DNA of 64,000 bases from Blastocystis sp. Blastoise (Eukaryota > Sar > Bigyra > Opalinata > Blastocystidae), in NCBI GenBank assembly GCA_039096225.1, contig JBBPEB010000003.1:372001-436000 (forward strand), read 5' to 3'. This document shows positions 1 to 19,479 of this stretch, in pieces. Made by a program: the position numbers and the translations under genes. The notes beneath the pieces are model-generated. The model had not been told where the DNA came from, ran no database searches, and saw nothing but the letters and a program-made list of their open reading frames with translations. The first letter of the stretch is position 1; every line of letters begins with the position of its first letter.

Positions 1-363
1 ATAAAAATTATTAAGGAATAGTGATTCTAATTAAGAAACTATATACTATTGATATAATCAAATATATAAAGGAATATTCAATGTCATCTATTTATAATTA
101 TATTTAAAAGATAACAGTATATCTTCTTGAGTTAATTAAAACAATACAAATTATAATGTAACAATAAAACATTATGGAATACAAATAGTTAATATAATGA
201 AAACAATATAAATATATAAATATTAATAGTAAAAGAAATCAATGTACTTTGTAGTATAAATACAGTAATTAAGTAGTTGGATTAGATTAGTGATTTTGTT
301 GCTAGATGTTATCAATCGAGTTTCTTTTTCTTTAATTTATCTATATATAATTAAGAATAGATT
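1..363. other. AT-rich intergenic DNA
   Basis: AT-rich sequence downstream of the transposase stop codon. I see no open reading frame, RNA-like GC island or obvious terminal inverted repeat in it. Confidence 0.5.
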
Positions 364-3046
364 CTATATTATGTGAATTATGAATATAATACTTATAATA
401 TACATACGCTCTAAAACAGTAGTTATAAGTGATGAAGAATCAATGATATCAGAAGTTAATCCAATTGTCATTTGGGTTGTTGGATTAATAGTGTTTCTGT
501 ATTTGTTTTTTATATACACGAGATGACTGAAACCGCTCTCACAGAGATATGAAGTTGCAAAGGGAAGAAAACATTTCTTGGCTATATCATATAATAATGG
601 AAAACGACTCTTATGGCTTATATAGAACTCATCTATTGGTACGTTATTAAATTCTTCTCTACATGTTTTATCAGCAAGTAAACAGAAATACTCTTCTTTA
701 ACATGAAACTCCATTTTATTTTCGTCAGCTACTTTTGAAAATGGATTAGTAATCCAATATAAAGAATGATCAATAAGATTAGTTGTTGGTGTATTTTTTG
801 GTTTTTTTATGTTACTATTCGTTTTCTTCTGCTTTTTATTCTTTTGTACTTCTCCTTGATTTGTATTATTACTTATTTCATTTGGAATGATTGCCCCAAG
901 AGTTATTATACAATTGATATTAGCCTGAATTATATTTATATTACTAATGATTCCATTGTATTGTCCTTGAATACTACTATTAGGGAAATTATTAAGAACA
1001 CCAGAAATACTACCTAAAGTGTATCCATATACTAAATATGGAAAGTCAATTCTAATCGTTACTTGAGTTTCTATTAATTGCTGAGTAACTATGTCAACAT
1101 AGGTTATTAAGCCATTTACAACTCCATTTGGAGATACGCAACCTTGTAATGATCCAAGAATATTAAATTGGTTTGATACTACTGATGTATTGTTATTAAC
1201 ATTACTATTCACTTCATGAGATATATTTGATGTATTATGTGTATTTTCTTGGTCTATTAAATATTCATTAAGGTCTTGAAGATACGATTCATCACTACCA
1301 ATATAATTTAGTATTTCTGGGAAATAATTCAGTAAATTACGTCGAAGAGTTATTAGATGATTTTTGATATAAAATATGATTGAATTAATATCAAGCTTGG
1401 TTGTAGATACATAATCCTTAAGTTTCGTAAATGATGAATAATCGTTATTATTTATTAGTCTTTCTAATCTCAACGATAATTTTATAAATAAATCCTTCAT
1501 AATGTCTATTAACCCAAATATATATCTATGCTGTCCTTGCATTGATTTATTACAATCATAGAATAAACTGGTAACATCCTCAAGGTATAACATTGAAGCT
1601 ATGAAGTTAGTATCAATAATGGTGTTATATAAGTCCTTCTTTTCTTTATCCTTTTTTATTACTAGTGTTATTCCATTTCTAAGTAAATTAAATCTTTTAA
1701 TTGATGAATGGCATGAAAGCCATCTTGTAGGGCAATAAAGGAGAAGTTTATAACTTCTAATATTTTTTTCCTTTTTTTCTTCCTTCTTATCATTACTATA
1801 AACTTCATGAATATTATTATCTATATTATTATCTGTATCAGATGTATCTAAAAGGGATTCAACTACTTTATTATATTCTATCTCTAAAGAAGATATATTA
1901 TTAGGGGAATCAGGTATGTTATCTTGAGGAGAGAAGATAGAAGAGGTTAATGAATATTCATTATCAATATTGTAATTATTGGATTCGTCTTGTCTAACAG
2001 CAGACTTCTTTATATATGAAATTATCTCAACAGCACTTTTGAATATATTAGTGAAGTATTTTGGTAAACAGTTTACACAGAGTTCTTCTCTATGAAGAAA
2101 ACAGTGGATGAACATACAATTCTTATTCTTCTCTAGTACTCGTGTTTTGAAGGAGTTTTTGTCTCCATTCATATTCGAAGCACCGTCAAAAGTAGCTGAT
2201 ACGCAATTATTCCACAGAAGGTTATTATTATTAAAGAAATTATCTACCATGTTAAATATATTATCACCTGTTTTGGAACTAATCTGAAAAATACTTAAAA
2301 ATGATTCAGTAAACTTTTTATTATATTCGTATCTAGCATAAACGAGTAAATAGGATTTCATTTCTATGTCAGTTGACTCGTCAAGCTGAATAGAAAATGA
2401 TCCTGATTGTCTTATCCTATTTATTACTTCTTGTTGAATTGTCAAAGCAATTTCATCACTTTTTCTTTTGATACTGCTTGAGGATAACGGAAGATTAGAA
2501 AGGACTTTGACATTCTTTAACCTTTCATATTCTTCAATAATAGGTTTAACTAATTTTTCTCCAGTTCTGTAGCTGTATCCATTCTTTGAAATGGAGTAGG
2601 CGATGAAATATGAAAGCTTACTGGATAAATCTGAAAAGCTAAAGAGAGAATTTGAGTATTCTGTGTTTTCATTATGATCTTTTAAGAGTTCTTGAATGTC
2701 ATCATATGTATATTTGCTTAACCCATGTTTATTCTTGAAATGAGTGAAGAGTTTTGAGGCTTCATAACCTTTACACGTGAGAGTAGACTCACAGATTAAA
2801 CAAAAATAGGAGTTTTTTGTTAATTTTTTAAATCCATAAACAACTGGATTGGCATTATATCTTTTAACTCCTTCTTTTACTTCACTATAATATTTGGATT
2901 TAGGATTAATATCTGGTTTATTATTCGTTTCTTCTGTAATTATGTCATCATCTTTTTTTTTTTCGTCTGTTGTAGACTTGTCAATCTATATATATATATA
3001 TATATTACTATTAATATACTTGTAATTTTTTAAAGTACTGTTCCAT
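364..3046 (-). CDS. hAT-superfamily transposase-like protein with BED zinc finger
   Basis: Two exons. Exon 1 (3046-3020) encodes MEQYFKKLQ, then a short (TA)n intron (3019-2986, GTATAT...ATATAG), then a single long exon (2985-364). I infer about 880 aa. The N-terminal part has a BED-like finger: CLIC followed by HFKNKH about 20 residues later. The catalytic region resembles the ZBED5/SCAND3/GTF2IRD2-type hAT family, with QLDESTD, then TFDGASN, then a C-x2-H near IHCFLH, then TRWLS. The C-terminal dimerisation block reads FPLLYDIAKKCF, LCESGFS and IKNKYRN. Between the catalytic and dimerisation parts lies an Asn/Ile/Gly-rich insert (about 820-1190) not typical of hAT proteins. The frame is intact, so this is either a recent element or a domesticated gene. 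I did not find convincing terminal repeats or an 8-bp target duplication. Confidence 0.85.
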
Positions 3047-5118
3047 GTATTTAAACAATAAAAAAAGTTTATCTAATATAGAATGTTCTTTTTGGTTTAG
3101 CAAAACATTTTCCCTTATATTTTTGTTTTTCCCGTGTTTTCATCACTTAAAATAACTATGAAAATCACGGTAATAAAAAAGTAACTTTGTTATTTAAGCG
3201 CAAAAATTTTGGTCCTTTCGCTTAACGAGTAACTACGTGGTGACCCCTGATAACGAATTGTCTATTTGTTTTTCTATTGGATAATACGCTGATTCTTACC
3301 AATAATTTAAATGAATCCAACAAGAACATCTGTATGAAGGAATGATGTAATCAACAAAGAGACAGCGTATTTTCTATTTAATTTATCCATTTTGTGTTTT
3401 TATTGTAAAAATCTAAAATAGATCATTCTAAGATGTTCTATGAATATGAAAGACAATTCTTTACTATAATCATGGCCTTTCAAGAAGACTCTTTTGTCTG
3501 TCTTTCTTTTTGAATAGTTGGTTTATTACTTATATTTGAAATTCCCTGAAGTATCCATTTTTTTGTCAACGTTTATTATAGATTTAGAATCTAAAAAATC
3601 AATTGATCGAGTTTATTTGTCTACAAAAAAACATGGAATTATATATAGTAAAACAGTGTATATATTTTAAGTTGAATACGATGTAAATTGTCAACAGACA
3701 TAAACTGAAACATCTTTTTTACTTCAATAGATCACGTTATTCTATGTCACAAAAAGTGTACATTATATATACGAATACTTGAGAATATGTTTACATAAAA
3801 AAAGTAAAATATTTTCCAACTCCAACGAAATCATATGTTTGTCGTTACCTTATTATATTAATAGAAGTTTGTCCATATTTCTCTAGGCGTATAAATTATA
3901 TCTGAATCTTTAGAGACGATGAAAAAGAACATTATGTTTTTTCAAAAATAGAAAAGAATGCTAATGCTTACATTGAAATAGTTGATTCATTTTCTTATAT
4001 CATTTTGTTGTTTTTCTAAATGAATATTCATGTTGGTAATTACTTTCTCAAAACTGACCATTAGAACTATTTTGTTAAAAACATATATATATTGTTGTAA
4101 GAATATAAGGAAGCTAAAGAATGTACTATAATACTAAAATAGTATTAAAATATATACAATAACAAAAAAAACAAAAGTTTGAACAATTGAGAAAAAAAAC
4201 ATATGCTTTTTAACTTTTTGTTTAATTATTTATGCATAATACCTGTTTTTTTATTTTTAATAATACTAATAAATACAACTTTGTATTATTTTCATATTGT
4301 TTGACTCATTCATGCTATATATATGTTGTTTCAAATATAGGCTGGATGATAGTATTATTTCTTTTAATAAAATTGTAGAAATTACATTTTCATTTTGTTA
4401 AAAGAACACTGATGAAATAAAAAATATAACAATTATTTGATTTCTTTGATAAATTCTTTGTTGTCTAAATGAATCTGATCAAGAAACTCAATTTATCATA
4501 TATATATTCGAATAGATCTACATGTCCAGAATTACATAAGATAATTTATTCATATTAATCTTATAATTCAATTAATGTATAATTATATTATTGTTGTCAT
4601 AAAACATACTTTTTTGTTTAAAATACATAATATTGCTATTGAATGCTTTTTAAGATATACTGGATGCTAAATAAAAAAATTCCTCTTTAGAAAAAAAATC
4701 AATCAATGAAAAGTCTCTCATTATCTAACTGGTTACATTCACAAGAACTTCTAAAACAAAAAGAACACAAGCATAATAATTTTAGGTATATATAAATTCA
4801 AACAATCATTCATATTTTCGTTGCTATTTTTGTTATTTCAACAAATAAAACTCAATTTCAATTCTAGGAATTGATTCACTTACTATACTTTCAACATTCT
4901 TATGATTAATTCAAAATGTCTTTATCATGAAATCTTTTTTGTTTTTATATACTTACATTGCATACATCTATGTTCTACATACTATTTTATATAAAAATAT
5001 AATATTTAAATAATGATATCTATTACGAAATTGATTTCGAAAACTTGACACTTTCCCGCCAACTTTATTCCCAACTTTTTTTGTTTCTTATCTTTATTTT
5101 AATAATTATTCTTCAGAA
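3047..5118. other. 2-kb intergenic region
   Basis: Upstream of both the transposase (-) and SMC3 (+). It is AT-rich with no convincing open reading frame. Around 3190-3260 GC is somewhat higher, but I recognise no RNA. The only specific site I can support is an E2F-like sequence just before SMC3, listed separately. Confidence 0.5.
5052..5060 (+). promoter_or_regulatory. E2F/MBF-like site upstream of SMC3
   Basis: The sequence TTTCCCGCC lies 59 bp before the SMC3 ATG and matches the E2F consensus TTTSSCGC exactly. It stands out because the surroundings are almost free of G and C. S-phase control of cohesin genes by E2F or MBF factors is known in animals and fungi; its use here is inference. 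Confidence 0.4.
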
Positions 5119-10602
<5,484 letters not shown>

Positions 10603-11021
10603 ATATATATATATATAGTTTACATATTATTATGTTATTATAAATCTTTGTTTGGTTCCTATTTGTTTAAAATATAATAAAGGGAGTATTTTATTCAAAC
10701 TAGTTGAAAATATAAATATTGAAAATAGTTTAATTGGATTTTTATTATTTAAATATAGGGTAGTATTTAAGAATATGAATCTCCTCTTTGTCCTCTATGA
10801 CTTTTAAATATATATAATTGATGATTATAAGAGTGAATTAATCTTTCAAAACCTAATTTCTTATTGTATATTTCTCTTTTATGGATATAATATTTTTGTT
10901 AATTTGCAAATAGAATTGTTATCACCTTTTATTCTTTTTATAAGTATATAATAATATATATAGTATTGAAGCAAACAGAACAAAACAAATAATCATAAAG
11001 TACATATATATATAATAGTTT
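10603..11021. other. Convergent intergenic region
   Basis: Lies between the 3' ends of SMC3 (+) and the RsmH-like gene (-). AT-rich; no gene or structured RNA seen. Confidence 0.5.
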
Positions 11022-12014
11022 TTAGAGGAATTGGAATGCATATAGCATAGCAGACTTACTACGTGGATTTGACTCAATTTCCCGCGGGGATGGAGTCAGA
11101 GGTGGATGTGTTAATACTTTTAGTGTCTATATATATATATATATATATTCTCTTCAATGATAATATAATAAATGAAATTATAGGATCATAGTTATTTATA
11201 TATGTATATATAATATTGATTATAGTTATGTATATAAATGATATCTTCTTTCGAGTATATACTCGTATTTCCGTGGGAATTTGATATACATCCGTTTCTA
11301 ATGTTTGTATATTTGTATAATTATATACATATTTCTTGAGTAATTTGATTTCCAGCGAATGAAAACAAATACATATAAATATACCCCCAGGGGAAAGAAC
11401 GGAGGGAAGTGAAGATAGAAGTGTCTATATATATTTATTTAAGAATATATATATATTTTATATATATAGAAGAATATATATATATATTTTTATTCTTATA
11501 AATATATTTATTTATAAATATATAAATATATATATATGTATATGCCTCGATATGAGAGAATTCTTTGTTGACAGCAATTCGAAATCCTTGGAAGATCTGA
11601 TTATATCTTTCTTTTGTTGCAACCTGCTTATAGGGTAAGATATTATCCAATAGATCGACGAGGTCACCGACAGTTTCAAACGGATATCTCTATATAAACA
11701 GTAGTCTTAATAATAATCAATATAATAAAATTAACAATAAATACTATAATAATAAATTCAATGATAATAAATATAATAGAACTATATATATATACACTTC
11801 TTCGTTTGATGATTTTATTGGCAATAAATTTACTTTGACTTCTGTCGATATCCCCGTAAATATTCATGATTTTCATGAGATCGTTAGCATCGAGATGGTT
11901 GACAAGATCAGCACAAGTGGCACCCTCTCTCTATAGAACAGGAAGGAGAGGAGGAGAAGGAGATATATAATAATAATAATAGTAAGTATAATAATGAGTA
12001 TAATAATTTTTATA

Positions 12015-12094
<80 letters not shown>

Positions 12095-12873
12095 TTGATT
12101 ATATCTCATATCTAATGGACTTTTCTTATCGCTATAACTAAACCCGCGGTTATCTTCATCGATATGACGTGAATTGAAACCGATATCTATAAATATACTA
12201 TCCACTTTGGAGGGTAATGCTATATATATATATAATACAATATAATATAATATAATATAATATAATACAATATAATATAATATAATATAATATAATATAA
12301 TATAATATAATATAATATAATATAATATAATATAATATAATATAATATAATATAATATAATATAATATAATATAATATAATATAATATAATATAATATAA
12401 TATAATATAATATAATATAATATAATATAATATAATATAATTAATAACAAAAGAAAAATAAGAGAAGAAAAAGTAGATATGATTCAATATTTAGAAATAT
12501 ACACATTTTATCAAGTATTGTGGGAATATTACTGAATGAATCGCATGCTAGATAGGTTCTATCAGCGAAGTCTGATAATGTATTTTGTAAAATGGGTATA
12601 TTTGTTGGGTCTCTATCAATACATAGCAACTTTGATGTTTTAAATTCATTCAATATTAATTTGGAATGACCACCGCAACCAGCTGTACCATCGACAATAA
12701 AAAAATCTTTTTTCTTGTTCAATTGCAATAATTTTAGTACAGAAAGTACCTGATATATAATAATAACAAATAAAAAGTTTGAAATATATAGAATGGTTAG
12801 TTACTTCATTCGCTAAAACTGGTGTATGAGTATTTGGAGGCCTAAAATGAGGTATAGTAGCTGGTATACGCAT
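11022..12873 (-). CDS. METTL15: RsmH/METTL15-like rRNA m4C methyltransferase
   Basis: S-adenosylmethionine-dependent methyltransferase of the MraW/RsmH family, which N4-methylates a cytidine of small-subunit rRNA (mitochondrial in eukaryotes). Exon-encoded blocks in order: HTPVLANEV; VDGTAGCGGHS (SAM motif I); LCIDRDP; DSIFIDIGFNS; NRGFSYSD and PLDMRYNQ; ADLVNHL and the YGDI block; FRIAVNKEF; LSPGGIF and CFHSLE; and a C terminus with LTPSPREIESNPRSKSAM, ending at TAA (11022). The start is ATG 12873. Introns include a 210-bp (TATAA)n tract, a (TA)n tract, and one that appears to use a GC donor (11545-11425). Organellar targeting is inferred from the family; I see no clear presequence. Confidence 0.9.
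12231..12441 (-). repeat. (TATAA)n microsatellite forming an intron
   Basis: About 210 bp of near-perfect TATAA pentanucleotide repeat, with a few TACAA variants at one edge. It fills the intron between the TILDKM exon and the LPSKVDSIF exon of the RsmH-like gene. Confidence 0.85.
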
Positions 12874-13372
12874 TTATCTCTGTGAATGATAGTTTAATAA
12901 AGATATTCTTGTCCAATAAAGTAATTATTAAATTTTATTTATTCTATTTCTGTAACTAAGAATCAAATGATTGTCTTATTCGTTTAAACTAATGAATGAA
13001 AAGATAAAAACATGTTTTTGGTAATAAATTCATTATTAATTAGAAAGATTGGTGTGTCAATTGACTATCATTTTTATATTTTCTTATTATTGATGGTGAT
13101 AGATAAACTGGTATTTAATCATGATGCATAAAATACATTGAAACTTTATAAATATAAACTAAATACAAAATGATGAAAGGAAAAGTACAAAAAAGTATCT
13201 ATATAATGATATAAGAAAAAAAAAGAATAATATAAATCCATACAATAGTATACATATTCAAAATTGAATATACAACATCAAAGAAAAAAGAAAATAAATA
13301 GATAATAAATAGTTTACCAATATATAATGATTATATATATAGATATATAGAATAGAGATAGACCTATACTGA
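12874..13372. other. Intergenic region
   Basis: Between the RsmH-like start and the UBE2K stop, both on the minus strand. AT-rich; nothing recognised. Confidence 0.5.
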
Positions 13373-13561
13373 TTACTTTCTTCTCTTTAATTGTTGTAAT
13401 GCCTTTTCCTTTGTCCAATGATTATCATTTAATGCCTATATATATATATATATATATATAGAATAATGATCAATAAACATGCTTAAAAGAAAGGTATATA
13501 TATGTATACGTTATGAACTGCATTCTTTGAATATCCTAGAGCCATAAGAGAAGCAATCTAT

Positions 13562-13630
<69 letters not shown>

Positions 13631-14446
13631 CAAATATAGATAACATAGATAATACACGCTAACATAAACATAAACATTAACATAAAATATAATAATAATA
13701 ATAAGCATATATATATACATCAGCTTCAGCTTCTGTGAGAATGTTTTGTTTGGCATATTTGGCAGTCCATTGAGCTGCTGTTTCTGTATATTCCTTGAAA
13801 TTATTCATATATTGAGAAGCAACTTGAGCATCCTATAAGCAAAAAGTGTAAAAAAGAATCAAATTGAAAATAAAGAATTAAATAAAAAAAATTAAATATA
13901 AAAAAAAACATAAACAAAAACATGAAATATACATTATAAATATTGAAATAATATAAATAAATATATACTTGAGGATCTGTAGGTTCAGCAGCTGTTAAAA
14001 GAGCTTCAATAGAAAGAAGAGTACTCTTTAAAGTAAATGCAGGAGTCCATGCATCTTTAAGAATATCAAGACAAATGGCACCAGTCTACTCAAAGATTAA
14101 TAGTTAATTAAATGAATTAGAGATATATATGCATATAATAAATAGGAGATATGATCAAATATTAAAAAAAAATATGTAAAAACCAGCTGGAAGTACATAC
14201 TTGAGAACTAATATTAGGATGCCAAATCTTTGTTAAGAAACGAACCTTTGGAGCTTCATAAGGGTATTGAGGTGTAATGTGAATAGCTAATTTGAAGAAT
14301 CCACCTTGAAAGGGAGAATCTGAAGGTCCTTTAATAAAAGCAACAAAGTTACGACGATTCTCATCAACATCAAGAAGACCAATATCTTTTAAGTCAGAGC
14401 CAGAAAGCATGGTCATTTCCTTCTTCAAACGAAGATCTACGTTCAT
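13373..14446 (-). CDS. UBE2K: Ubiquitin-conjugating enzyme E2 K (UBE2K/Ubc1 type) with UBA domain
   Basis: E2 enzyme of the UBE2K/HIP2/yeast Ubc1 class, which extends Lys48 ubiquitin chains. The UBC fold has [22 protein letters not shown] and [10 protein letters not shown], then the active-site exon [12 protein letters not shown], then [19 protein letters not shown]. The C-terminal tail is the diagnostic UBA domain: [18 protein letters not shown] and [16 protein letters not shown], ending in KRRK and TAA (13373). I place the start at ATG 14446 ([11 protein letters not shown]), aligning with family N termini; an in-frame ATG at 14494 would add 16 residues. Introns include (TA)n and (TAA)n tracts, such as 13560-13630. 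Confidence 0.92.
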
Positions 14447-17017
<2,571 letters not shown>

Positions 17018-17925
17018 TTAATTTGGAATATCTCGAATGCCTCGTTGAGTTATAATAAAAGAGCGTTTTGAGACGGGTCTGGAGGCTGATACTAATATAT
17101 ACATATCTCTAACTATATCGTCACTTAAACCCATACTCTCACTATAGAAGAAGAATAATATATATAGAAATATGTAATATATAATATAATAATATATAAT
17201 AATCATATATAATATAATAATAATAGAAAAGCATTTAAAACAATGAGAATGACAGAAACAGGAATATATATATATATATATATATATCTATATATATATA
17301 TATACTCTTTAATAATGATATCAACAGGCACTCCTTCGGGATATGAACTCTTTCGTCGACATAACATATAACTATATATATATAGAAGCACATGAATTTA
17401 TATAAAAACATAACATTATGAATAATGATGATACAAATAAACATAATAAAATAATGACTAAAATAAGCATTATATATATATATATATATAAATTTCCTGA
17501 ACGAAAGATGGAACAATAGATCCAAGAGCTGGTTTAATAGGATGACCATATTCGTAGAGAGAAGGAGAAGGAGAAGAAGAAGAATCTGTAGTAAATACAT
17601 TGGACACCTATAATATATAGAGTATATTATTATTACTTGTATATATATAGTGAATGATCAAAAAGGAAATAATTAAATATTATTATATTTAAAAAAAAAA
17701 GTGAATCTAATACATATATATATAATGATAAATTATATATATATACTTGATTAATAATGATAAATGTGAGATCGTATTGTTGACAATAACTACGCAATAA
17801 CGTAAATAATTGAATCAACGCTTGTTGCTTCTGTTTAGATGCCTATTTTGTATTATATGTAGGAAAATATTTATATAGTTATAATTAATAGATTTATGAA
17901 GAATATTTATTAATTAATAATAGAA

Positions 17926-17976
<51 letters not shown>

Positions 17977-18810
17977 ATATAAAATAATAAATAAATAAAA
18001 TAAATATAAAATAATAAATATATATATATACATTCTTATACATTTCTTCCCCTCGAAATAACGCTGTCAAAGAATCTAGAATCACTAGTCGAACTGGCTT
18101 CTTTTCTAAAAGGGGTGGAATACTATTCTATATACATATATAATCATATAAAACACTTCATTATTATGCATAATTATTGATATTCTTAAATATGTAAGTA
18201 AATAATTACTATGGAGGAAATCAACTGGTCGAATGAATTAATTCTCTTTACTAATATATTATCTGTGACATTTGAATTCGTGAATTCTTTATTTTCCATC
18301 TTTAAAGTATTTAAATTCAGTTATATATACTTTAAAATATAATGAACAAAAAAATAATTAAATTTATAGGAATTTAACAAAAGATAGAAAAAATATGTTA
18401 GTAATATAGATACTATAAATTCATTTGCCATCTCAGCTAATCGATCAGATGGAAATATCCCTTCGGAACTCAAGTATATGGGTATTCCATTCAATCCTCC
18501 TTTTTGTTCAGAAAGTAAGCACTATATGATTCATTTTAGTATTCAGATAACATACCTGTAGACAAAGCTGCAAAGTAAGCTGAGTTTTACCTGCTGAGGA
18601 CTCACCTGTGATCTAAAAAATAATTTATTATAATCATAAATACATTATTTTAAATCAAAAACAGATTACCTCTGTTATTTTGTTTCTCTGAATTCCACCC
18701 CCGAGTAATTTATCCAACTCTGGACAACCAAGTGAGAGACAATGATTTGGTTTTTCATCTAATAATTCTTTAACTGTTTTACATCTTGATAATATTTCAT
18801 CTTCAGTCAT
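17018..18810 (-). CDS. XRCC3: RAD51 paralogue XRCC3
   Basis: RecA-fold homologous-recombination protein that normally acts with RAD51C in strand exchange and Holliday-junction processing. The start is ATG 18810 (MTEDEILSRCKTV). LSLGCPELDKLLGGGI follows, then ITGESSAGKTQLTLQLCLQ with Walker A GESSAGKT, then KGGLNGIPIYLSSEGIF. Walker B lies in VRLVILDSLTALFRGEE, followed by TFIIINQ and PALGS. The C-terminal exon reads VSASRPVSKRSF and ITQRGIRDIPN, like the XRCC3 tail that ends in a GVRG-type motif; the stop is TAA at 17018. Several introns are microsatellites, including a sense-strand (ATTT)n tract near 17926-17980. XRCC3 is favoured over other RAD51 paralogues by the GGGI...GGL...EG spacing and the C terminus. 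Confidence 0.85.
17925..17985 (-). repeat. (AAAT)n tract in an XRCC3 intron
   Basis: Tetranucleotide AAAT repeat within the intron following the ILDSLTALFRGEEMYKN exon. Confidence 0.8.
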
Positions 18811-18942
18811 ATTCTAATGTTTTTTATTATTCAACTGATTTCATTAATGTGTTAAACTCTATACTAAATTAAGTTTGAAACTTCTAATCATTTTTCACTT
18901 GTATTTCTTACTGTTTATATAGCCAAAATAACAATGAAATAT

Positions 18943-19236
18943 CACCGGATTAGTAGCGCAATCTGTAACCTGAGCAGGGGTAGAATCGTGGGATTATTCG
19001 GCTTAGTACCGTTATAATTGTAGTCATGTAGATAGTTTGCCTGTCTGAAGACGGGGGTAACCACGGGAATCTTAGGGTAACCTGAGGTGAACTGGGTTTT
19101 AAATAACGGGGGAACGCTGGAGGCTGGCAACAGAGCACAGAATACCCGTAGCCTTTGTGGATCGGATAGATTACAAGCTTGAATGATGGGTTATAAGCTG
19201 GCTGGGAATTGGATAAGACCTCGGTTTGAACTTCTT
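18943..19236 (+). ncRNA. Signal recognition particle RNA (7SL-type)
   Basis: A 290-nt island of balanced base composition inside AT-rich DNA, without an open frame. The Alu-domain signature is present: a GATT/AATC hairpin, then TGTAAC (18964-18969), then a CCTG/CAGG hairpin. Long-range pairing fits helix 5: GGCTTA (19000-19005) with TAAGACC (19214-19220), and TGTAGTC (19019-19025) with GATTACA (19169-19175). Helix 8 of the S domain is recognisable: CTG, GNRA loop GCAA, CAG, AGCA, CAG, then AATACCCGTAG (19124-19150). This resembles human AGGTCGGAAACGGAGCAGG...CCCGTG. A run of six T (19235-19240) fits a Pol III terminator. The 5' end is uncertain by about 10 nt. RNase P RNA was considered because of CAACAGAGCACAG, but the Alu motif and pairings favour SRP. 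Confidence 0.75.
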
Positions 19237-19240
19237 TTTT
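19235..19240 (+). terminator. T6 Pol III terminator of the SRP RNA
   Basis: Six consecutive T directly after the last paired region of the proposed SRP RNA. Confidence 0.5.
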
Positions 19241-19479
19241 CCTATGCTTTTTTTATGTTTATTGTATTTATGAATAATCATGGTTATTTTTTAGGCATCA
19301 TGAACCGGTAACCAAAATTATTTATAAGAAATGGCTTGCTGGATACATATAATCTGGAATAAGGGTTTAATGAATTATGAATGAAGAAATTATAAATGAA
19401 TTTCCCATTTGCAATTTCTTTATTGCTTTTTTTTTGTATAAAGTGTACTTATATTTTTTTCCAGCTGATAATGTAAAAG

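Noticed and set aside
18942-19138. Two overlapping minus-strand open frames of 62 codons
   Set aside because: They cover the SRP RNA island, whose conserved motifs and pairings explain the sequence better.
18943-19236. RNase P RNA as identity of the GC island
   Set aside because: CAACAGAGCACAG resembles a P RNA motif, but I could not find the P4 half GGAAAGTC, whereas the SRP Alu motif, helix 5 and helix 8 are all present.
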